A stretch of 64,000 nucleotides of DNA from an uncultured Pelagibacteraceae bacterium (GTDB lineage Bacteria; Pseudomonadota; Alphaproteobacteria; Pelagibacterales; Pelagibacteraceae): NCBI GenBank assembly GCA_902631255.1, contig CACOXS010000002.1, forward strand, positions 1-64,000. Reading direction: 5' to 3'. Below the pieces are notes generated by a model. It saw only the letters and a list, made by a program, of their open reading frames with translations. It was not told the DNA's origin and searched no databases. Shown here piece after piece: positions 58,042-64,000 of this stretch; the first letter of the stretch is position 1; each line of letters begins with the position of its first letter. The translations under genes and the position numbers were made by a program.

Positions 58042-59109
58042 GTGAAAAAACTTTTTTTTGTAATTATATTTTTTACATTTTTTTCAACTAATTTATTTGC
58101 TCAAAATTTAAAATTTAATAAATTAGTTACTCTTAACGACCCATGGGGTTCGTCTTTTTTAAATAATCAAGAACTAATTATTACTGAGAAAAGTGGAAAA
58201 ATTAAAATCATAGATATACTCCAAAAAAAAGTTGTTGAAGTTGATCATAACCTAAATTTTCTCGAACACGGACAAGGTGGTCTTTTAGATATCTTATATA
58301 AAGATAATTTTATTTATGTTTCATATTCTGAAAACAGAGGTAATGGGAAAACAAGTACCTCTATTGCTAAAGCTATTTTTGATAAAAAAAAATTAAATTT
58401 TAAAAATATTTTTCAAGCTGAACCTCCTATTGATTCTGGTTATCATTTTGGTTCAAGGTTAGCAATCAAAGATAATCACTTATTTGCCTCTGCCGGTGAA
58501 AGAGGTAAAGGCATGATTGCCCAAGACCCCTCAAAACATCCTGGGAGTATTATAAGAATTAAACTTGATGGAAGTATTCCAAATGACAATCCTAAATTTG
58601 TAGATAAGCCAGATTGGCTACCTGAAATTTATCAAATTGGTATCAGAAATCCTCAAGGTCTAACTTTATCATCATACGATGGTAAAATTTATATGAGTAA
58701 CCATGGTGCCAAAGGTGGTGATTGGTTTGGTGAAGTAAAAAAAGGTGAAAATTATGGTTGGAAAATATTAGGCTGGGGAGGAAAAAATTATTCTGGCTTT
58801 CCTATTGGTCCAAAATGGAAACCTGGCTTTACAAAAGCAATCCAGTATTGGGTGCCTTCAATTGCAACAAGTGCAATTACAATTTATGAAGGAAACGAAT
58901 TTAATGAATGGAATGGTCATGCTTTAATTACATCATTAAAAGATCAATCCTTAAGAAAACTAATCTTCAATGATTTGTCTAACATAAAAGAAGATATAAT
59001 TTTTAAAGATGAGATCGGACGAATTAGAGATATCCAGGTTCATCCAAATAATGGAAAAATTTACTTTTTGGCGAGCGATAACCTTTGGCTGATGGAGAAG
59101 GTAAAATAG
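58042..59109 (+). CDS. PQQ-dependent aldose sugar dehydrogenase-like protein (YliI family)
   Basis: A 355-residue periplasmic six-bladed propeller. I start at GTG 58042, one base after the SDR stop, because it opens a signal peptide (KKLFFVIIFFTFFSTNLFAQ); the in-frame ATG at 58015 would add nine residues inside the SDR gene. Marks: LNDPWGSSFLN, LEHGQGGLLDILY, GSRLAIKDNHLFASAGERG, YQIGIRNPQGLTL, and GENYGWKILGWG. The family oxidises aldose sugars with PQQ; no pqq genes lie in this window, so the cofactor source is open. Confidence 0.88.
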   Translation: MKKLFFVIIFFTFFSTNLFAQNLKFNKLVTLNDPWGSSFLNNQELIITEKSGKIKIIDILQKKVVEVDHNLNFLEHGQGGLLDILYKDNFIYVSYSENRGNGKTSTSIAKAIFDKKKLNFKNIFQAEPPIDSGYHFGSRLAIKDNHLFASAGERGKGMIAQDPSKHPGSIIRIKLDGSIPNDNPKFVDKPDWLPEIYQIGIRNPQGLTLSSYDGKIYMSNHGAKGGDWFGEVKKGENYGWKILGWGGKNYSGFPIGPKWKPGFTKAIQYWVPSIATSAITIYEGNEFNEWNGHALITSLKDQSLRKLIFNDLSNIKEDIIFKDEIGRIRDIQVHPNNGKIYFLASDNLWLMEKVK

Positions 59110-59119
59110 ATCTTATTGA

Positions 59120-61657
59120 TTATTGATTTCTTATAAGAGGATAAACCTTTGGATTTAAATATTTGATATTAGTTAATAATATTAATACCAACGTTACTAA
59201 ACCAATGGATAAACCAAGATAAATCAAAACTTTAAGATCAAACTTCCAGAATAACTCAAATATATTTTCAATAATGAATTTTGAACCAACTACAGCAAAC
59301 AAAACTGCAATCATTATTACAGATATAAAAATAATCATAAATTCAATCAGCGAAGAAAAAACAATCTCTTTTCTTGAAAAACCTAAAATTTTAAAAACCA
59401 AATTTTGGTATTCTCTTACTTTTCCTTGAACCATTATTGCACTTGATATTACAATTAAACCAATGACGATAGTGACTGTTGAAATGACAATAACCGCTAT
59501 GAAAACTTTATTTAAAACATTAGTTACTTTATTTAAATAATCAGCAATTTTAATCATCGATAAACTAGGGAAAATTTCAAGCATTTTTGTTTCATCAAAT
59601 TTATTTAAGCTATAAAACTTTGTGGTTGCTAAATATTCGTGAGGAATATTTTTTGCAAAGTCAGGGTTAAAAAGCATTGCAAAATTTATATTTAGATCTC
59701 TATAATCAACTTGTCTAAAGTTGACTATTTCACCATCAATTTTTCTACCATAGATATTTAAAGTAAATATATCCCCTAATTTAATATTAAAATCTTTTGC
59801 AACCTTAGCGTCTAATGATATCTGAAGTTGATTTGGTTTAGACAAATCCCACCACTTGCCATCAATAATTAGATTATCTTCAGGAACTTCTTTTGTCCAA
59901 GATGATCTCCGTTCACTGCCAATAACCCAATAACTATCATTTTCAGGTGTAATATATGTGTTTGGATTTATACCATTAATTTTTACTATTCCTGAAGAAA
60001 CCATTGGCACAATTTCAATATTTGCACCAGGATCCATTGATAAAATTCTTTGTTCAAACTTTTCACGCTCTCCATTTTGAATGCCCACAAAAAAATAATC
60101 AGGAGCGATGTCAGGTATTGATTTTGCTATCTCTCTTTTAAAATTAGTTCCAACTAATGCCAAAGTCAAAAGTAATGTAACACCAAGGCCTAAAGACATA
60201 ATTGTAATAGGTGTAATACTTTTTGATTGTGTAATATTTTTAATAGATATTTTCAAAGGAGTGCTCGAATTAAATTTAAACTTTTTTAGAGAAAATATAA
60301 TCAACTTTGAAAGTAGAAAAAAGATAATCAAACAAATAAAAAATGCCCCAAAATACCCAAGACTATAAACAAGATTTTCTGATCTATAAGTGAATATTAA
60401 AATCAAAATTGATAACATTATAATACTCATGCCAATTAATTTTTTTGAATAATAAAATTGTAAGTTTTGGAATACATTTCTAAATAGACTTGAAGCTTTG
60501 ACTTGATCGATAGAACTAATTGTAGGAATCGAAAAAATTATCAAAACTAGTAAACCTATTAAAAATATTTTTAAAAAATTAAAAAAAGAAAAAAATAAAT
60601 TTATCTTAAGTCCAAAGCTACTTGACAAATATTTGTCTGCTAACGGCACAATTAATAAACTACTTAAATATGCTGAAATAGTAATTATAAATAATAGTAT
60701 TACCAATTGAAGATAATAAAGTTTTTTAATATTACCGGAATAGAAACCTAAAGCCTTTCTTACTGCTATAGACAAGTTATTTTGATTTATAAAAGACAAA
60801 AGAGTATTAGCAATACCAATACCAGCAATAAGCATCGCACTTATTGAGACAAGGGATAAAAATTGTGAAAAGTTACCAATTACTCTTTTTAATCCACTTG
60901 CTGCATTTTCTGGATATCTAATTTTTACCTTTTGATCATCTTTAAAAATATTTTCGATTTTTTTTATGATTATTTCTGGATTATCATTGGAATTAAATTT
61001 TACTTTATATTCATAATTTAAAAAATTTCCTATTCCGCTAAGTTTTAAGATATCTAAAGTTTGTTTACCTGTTAAAACCCAATCTCCAAAAGTCACAAAT
61101 CCACTTACATCTGGAACAGATCTTACCTTACCAATAACAAGAAATTCTTGATCTTGAATTTTTACAATTTCATTTGTTTTGATATTTAAGGTTTTTGATA
61201 AACTCTCATTAATTAATATTGTATAAGGTTCAGTTTGCATTCTTTCATAAGCATCAGCAGGTTCATAAGTTACTTCACCATATAAAGGATACTTTTGGTC
61301 AACTGTTTTTATTCTAGTAAATAAAGATTTATTTTTTTTTCGATTTGTTGTCGAAAGCATTGTGCTGAATTCAACCATCTCTGATATAGTTGTAAACTCT
61401 TCAACTTTATTTAATAAATCTATATTTCCTTGATTTCTGTTATAATCAATCTCTAAGTCTCCACCTAAAAGCTCTTTAGCATTTTCTTTGAGTTCCTTTT
61501 TTAAACTATCCTCAATAGTAAATATTGCACTTAATATAAAAAGACTGATGAACAGGGTGATGATTATACTAGAGATTTTTTTATAGTTCCTTTTTAAATC
61601 TCGCAGAGCATATATTAAGATAAACTTGTATTGATAAAAATTATTTAATTTTTCCAT
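59120..61657 (-). CDS. ybbP: ABC transporter permease, FtsX/MacB-like (YbbP type)
   Basis: A long permease of about 845 residues from ATG 61657 (an upstream in-frame ATG at 61693 would overlap the ATPase further). Two FtsX-type helix sets and two periplasmic MacB-like domains are seen: first helix IITLFISLFILSAIF, a large domain about 50-250, then SLVSISAMLIAGIGIANTLLSF, a second set about residues 430-490, and LGLGVTLLLTLALVGTN. NLVFKILGFSRKEIV near the end is the conserved cytoplasmic loop. It pairs with the ATPase gene, overlapping 17 bases. Role: envelope export or lipoprotein handling, unknown substrate. Confidence 0.9.
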   Translation of the reverse strand: MEKLNNFYQYKFILIYALRDLKRNYKKISSIIITLFISLFILSAIFTIEDSLKKELKENAKELLGGDLEIDYNRNQGNIDLLNKVEEFTTISEMVEFSTMLSTTNRKKNKSLFTRIKTVDQKYPLYGEVTYEPADAYERMQTEPYTILINESLSKTLNIKTNEIVKIQDQEFLVIGKVRSVPDVSGFVTFGDWVLTGKQTLDILKLSGIGNFLNYEYKVKFNSNDNPEIIIKKIENIFKDDQKVKIRYPENAASGLKRVIGNFSQFLSLVSISAMLIAGIGIANTLLSFINQNNLSIAVRKALGFYSGNIKKLYYLQLVILLFIITISAYLSSLLIVPLADKYLSSSFGLKINLFFSFFNFLKIFLIGLLVLIIFSIPTISSIDQVKASSLFRNVFQNLQFYYSKKLIGMSIIMLSILILIFTYRSENLVYSLGYFGAFFICLIIFFLLSKLIIFSLKKFKFNSSTPLKISIKNITQSKSITPITIMSLGLGVTLLLTLALVGTNFKREIAKSIPDIAPDYFFVGIQNGEREKFEQRILSMDPGANIEIVPMVSSGIVKINGINPNTYITPENDSYWVIGSERRSSWTKEVPEDNLIIDGKWWDLSKPNQLQISLDAKVAKDFNIKLGDIFTLNIYGRKIDGEIVNFRQVDYRDLNINFAMLFNPDFAKNIPHEYLATTKFYSLNKFDETKMLEIFPSLSMIKIADYLNKVTNVLNKVFIAVIVISTVTIVIGLIVISSAIMVQGKVREYQNLVFKILGFSRKEIVFSSLIEFMIIFISVIMIAVLFAVVGSKFIIENIFELFWKFDLKVLIYLGLSIGLVTLVLILLTNIKYLNPKVYPLIRNQ

Positions 61658-62306
61658 CTTTAATTTTAATTTTTCTGCTTGCGCGGTTAGCAAGTTTTGG
61701 GTCGTGTGTTACCATAATTAATGAGGAATCCTCCTCTTTAACATACCTAAATAAAATTTTAGAAATCATATCGGAATTTTCTGTATCTAAATTTCCTGTA
61801 GGTTCATCAGCTAGAATTAGCTCTGGCTTCATAGCAATAGCTCTTGCGATAGCGACACGTTGTTGTTCTCCTCCAGATAACTGACTGGGTAAATTATTTA
61901 GTCGATGTTTTAAGCCAAATCTATCTAAAAGAGATTTTGCTTCTTTTTCAGGATTTTTAAATTTATTCAATTCAAGAATTAAGGTTACATTCTCTAGGGC
62001 TGTATAATTTGGGATTAGATAAAAAGACTGAAAAATTATACCAATATTTTTTTTTCTAATTTTTGATACTTCATCCTCACTTAATTTTGTAATTTCGTGG
62101 TTTTGAAAGTATATCTTGCCTGAAGTTGGGCGCTCTAAACCACCAATTAACATGATTAAACTTGTTTTTCCTGAACCACTTTCACCTACTATTGAAATAG
62201 TTTCTTTTTTTTTTGTGGTCAAATTTATATCTTTTAAAACACTGATATTATCTTTACCAGTTTGGTATTTAAGATTTATTTTTTTTAATTTAAGAAGAGC
62301 ACTCAT
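61641..62306 (-). CDS. ybbA: ABC transporter ATP-binding protein (LolD/YbbA family)
   Basis: A 221-residue ATPase. Walker A is GESGSGKTSL, the signature LSGGEQQRVAIARAIA, Walker B LILADEPTGNLD, and the switch VTHDPKLA. It fits the MacB/LolD/YbbA group that works with FtsX-type permeases. I start at ATG 62306: the ATG of the divergent tesA starts at 62305, so both start codons share the same CATG. E. coli has the same divergent ybbAP/tesA order, which supports the call. Confidence 0.94.
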   Translation of the reverse strand: MSALLKLKKINLKYQTGKDNISVLKDINLTTKKKETISIVGESGSGKTSLIMLIGGLERPTSGKIYFQNHEITKLSEDEVSKIRKKNIGIIFQSFYLIPNYTALENVTLILELNKFKNPEKEAKSLLDRFGLKHRLNNLPSQLSGGEQQRVAIARAIAMKPELILADEPTGNLDTENSDMISKILFRYVKEEDSSLIMVTHDPKLANRASRKIKIKDGKIK

Positions 62307-62925
62307 GAGCAAAAGTTTTATTATTAAAATAATTATTATCTGTCTACTAACCATTAATGCATATGCAATCGAAAAGATCGTATTATTTGGTGATAGTTTG
62401 ATGGCCGGTTATGGTTTGTCTGATGACAATAGTTTACCAGTCGTTTTAGAAGAGAATTTAGAAGCAAAGGGTTATAATATTCAGATTGTTGATGGCAGTG
62501 TTTCTGGTAGTACATCGTCAGGGGGATTAAATAGAGCTGATTGGACTTTAAGTGAGCCAGATATAGATCTAATAATTTTATGCTTAGGGGCTAATGACAT
62601 GTTAAGAGGCGTCCAGCCAAAAGAAACAAAAAGCAATTTAGAAAAAATTATAAAAATTGCTCAAGATAAAAATATTGAAATTATCCTAGCTGGGATGATT
62701 GCTCCAACCTCGCATGGTTTTTCTTATAAAAAAAAATTTGACAAAATTTTTCCTGATTTAGCCAAAAAATTTAAAATAGAGCTTATTCCTTTTTTACTTG
62801 AGGGAGTGGCTATGAAGCCGGAGTTTAATCTAAGTGATGGTATACATCCAAATGAAAAGGGCACCATAATAATAAGTAGAATTTTAGAGGAGACAATTAT
62901 AAAAACTTACAATAAAAAAAATTAG
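62305..62925 (+). CDS. tesA: SGNH-family esterase/thioesterase I (TesA type)
   Basis: A 206-residue periplasmic lysophospholipase/thioesterase. A signal peptide (FIIKIIIICLLTINAYA) precedes the SGNH blocks: FGDSLMAGYGL (Ser), the Gly in DGSVSGSTSSGG, LGANDMLRG (Asn), and SDGIHPNEKG (Asp-His). I start at ATG 62305; in-frame sequence upstream to 62116 is antisense to the ATPase and has no family match. The start codon overlaps that of the divergent ATPase. It is followed six bases later by the metallo-hydrolase gene. Confidence 0.92.
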   Translation: MSKSFIIKIIIICLLTINAYAIEKIVLFGDSLMAGYGLSDDNSLPVVLEENLEAKGYNIQIVDGSVSGSTSSGGLNRADWTLSEPDIDLIILCLGANDMLRGVQPKETKSNLEKIIKIAQDKNIEIILAGMIAPTSHGFSYKKKFDKIFPDLAKKFKIELIPFLLEGVAMKPEFNLSDGIHPNEKGTIIISRILEETIIKTYNKKN

Positions 62926-62930
62926 TTTTA

Positions 62931-63935
62931 GTGGAAAAAAAACCTTATCACCATTTACCAGACGGTACTTTTAGAAATCCTAAGGGTTCACCAAAACCAG
63001 ATCCTAATGTTAAATGGTCCTTCAAAATTTTTAATAGAGAGAAAAAAAAGGTTGATATGACAGTTCCCAAAGAACATGTTATTGAAAAAGAGAAAGTTTT
63101 AACAGACTTAAAAAAATTTCAAGAAGACGATTATGTAGCATGGATTGGCCATGCAACATTTTTAATTAAGCTTGGTGAGATAACAATTATTACAGATCCA
63201 GTATTTTCAAAAAATGCTGGGCCACTAATTTTTGGACCTAAGAGATTTACCGAACCAGCACTAAAATTAAACGAAATTCCACAAACAGATATTTTTTTAC
63301 TCACCCATAATCATTACGATCACCAAGATATGACGACGATCCGGAGATTTCCTTTTAAAAATTCTAAAGTTTTACTCCCATTAAAACTTAGTAAATATTT
63401 TACCAGAAATGGTTATAACGATGTAAATGAAATGGACTGGTATGATAAAATTGAAATAAATGAAAATTTAAAAATTACTTTTTTACCTGCTGTGCATTGG
63501 TCAAAAAGAAGTCTCACAGATACTAATAAAACTTTATGGGGAAATTTTTTGATCGAATATAAAGATATAAAGTTATTATTTGGCTGTGACACTGGAGTAG
63601 GAAACATTTATAATGATATAGGTAATAAGTATGGTCCAATTGATCTTACATTTATAAATATTGGTGCCTATAATTTTTATCCAATAATGCCTTATAAAGA
63701 TAAGTCGGTTTATCACACTAATCCAGAAGAAGCTTTAGAAGTTGCAAAAAATTTAAAGAGCAAAAAGGTGATTGGAATGCATTGGGGGACGTTTGTTTTA
63801 TCTCTAGAACCAATCATGGAGCCACCTGAAAGATTTAAAGCTGGAGCGGAAAAATATGGATTTAAAAAAGAAGATGCAATTATTTATAAAATAGGTGAAT
63901 TTAGATCTTTAAAAAAATTACTTGATTATAATTAA
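62931..63935 (+). CDS. MBL-fold metallo-hydrolase, NAPE-PLD-like
   Basis: A 334-residue zinc hydrolase of the metallo-beta-lactamase fold. The metal motif LTHNHYDHQDM is near residues 124-134; supporting motifs are VAWIGHATFLIKLGEITIITDPVF, LPAVHWSKR, LLFGCDTGVGN, and GMHWGTFVLS. The N-terminal HHLPDGTFRNP and the FGPKRF part resemble N-acyl-phosphatidylethanolamine phospholipase D-like proteins. Its substrate may be a lipid, fitting the neighbouring TesA, but this is inference. The start is GTG at 62931. Confidence 0.9.
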   Translation: MEKKPYHHLPDGTFRNPKGSPKPDPNVKWSFKIFNREKKKVDMTVPKEHVIEKEKVLTDLKKFQEDDYVAWIGHATFLIKLGEITIITDPVFSKNAGPLIFGPKRFTEPALKLNEIPQTDIFLLTHNHYDHQDMTTIRRFPFKNSKVLLPLKLSKYFTRNGYNDVNEMDWYDKIEINENLKITFLPAVHWSKRSLTDTNKTLWGNFLIEYKDIKLLFGCDTGVGNIYNDIGNKYGPIDLTFINIGAYNFYPIMPYKDKSVYHTNPEEALEVAKNLKSKKVIGMHWGTFVLSLEPIMEPPERFKAGAEKYGFKKEDAIIYKIGEFRSLKKLLDYN

Positions 63936-64000
63936 TTATCTAAAATTTTCTTTTTAGCTTTTTTAAATTCTTCTTCAGTTAAAACACCATCTTTAAGGAG
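63932..64000 (-). CDS. C-terminus of a SHOCT-like domain protein, start beyond window
   Basis: Only the final 22 codons lie in the window, ending with TAA at 63932-63934, which overlaps the convergent MBL-fold gene stop. The visible residues (LLKDGVLTEEEFKKAKKKIL) fit the SHOCT pattern, a short oligomerisation domain commonly at protein C-termini. The rest of the protein cannot be seen, so no function is given. Confidence 0.6.
   Translation of the reverse strand, partial: LLKDGVLTEEEFKKAKKKILDN

Noticed and set aside
59111..59138. Six-bp inverted repeat TCTTAT/ATAAGA between convergent gene ends
   Set aside because: Too short and AT-only to call a terminator in this base composition.
62116..62304. 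N-terminal extension of TesA to an earlier ATG
   Set aside because: The extension is antisense to the ABC ATPase and would bury the signal peptide that starts at 62305.

Overview
The window is very AT-rich, with tiny intergenic gaps, long co-directional runs and many start/stop overlaps. There are no tRNA or rRNA genes, no mobile elements and no gene-free stretch above 300 bases; the two largest gaps are 25950-26110 (161 bases) and 45509-45687 (179 bases). Gene content and order point to a streamlined marine SAR11 alphaproteobacterium (Candidatus Pelagibacter or close kin): a complete DMSP demethylation cassette, a TRAP transporter, tandem hydroxyacid oxidases, and a predicted structured leader in front of ffh. 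The assignment comes from gene content recalled from known genomes, not from a database search.

Region 1 (1-25949, all minus strand; transcription reads from high to low coordinates) runs ffh, rpsP, trmD, rplS, leuC, leuD, leuB, dmdC, dmdB, an alpha/beta hydrolase, dmdA, asd, sdhC, sdhD, sdhA, sdhB, mmsA, mdh, sucC, sucD, sucA, sucB, lpd. It joins translation and secretion genes, leucine synthesis, DMSP demethylation and the succinyl-CoA-to-oxaloacetate arm of the TCA cycle. The DMSP genes sit between leuB and asd, which are often neighbours in proteobacteria. Both axial heme-ligand histidines of succinate dehydrogenase appear to be replaced.

Region 2 (25950-30165) starts with a three-hairpin leader and divergent promoter region between ffh and dapF-ftsY. 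A secreted protein, an alpha/beta hydrolase and an EamA transporter follow on the minus strand.

Region 3 (30177-40868, minus strand) reads as a hydroxyacid uptake and oxidation region: a Tat-exported TRAP binding protein, a strong terminator, TRAP permeases, an amidase and a 58-residue membrane protein; upstream lie a D-2-hydroxyacid dehydrogenase, a GlcD-type FAD oxidase, an aminotransferase and two tandem FMN alpha-hydroxyacid dehydrogenases. Region 4 (40880-46008) holds a PagL-like outer-membrane protein, cytochrome c maturation genes ccmC-D-E-F-G-H (ccmA and ccmB absent), a long inverted repeat ahead of ccmC, and hspQ.

Region 5 (46097-64000) is mixed: yciB, DUF2794, a BI-1 protein, an aldo/keto reductase, an IalB-like protein, argG, PsiE, a short photolyase-like protein of unusual architecture, a glutamine amidotransferase, an FG-GAP/UnbV protein, a DUF2256 mini-protein beside a deoxyribodipyrimidine photolyase-related protein, an SDR lacking its catalytic Tyr, a PQQ-type sugar dehydrogenase, a YbbAP-type ABC exporter divergent from tesA with overlapping start codons, and an NAPE-PLD-like metallo-hydrolase. 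The most interesting leads are the predicted heme-less SDH, the DMSP cassette with a built-in hydrolase, the leader RNA candidates, and the two atypical photolyase-family proteins.
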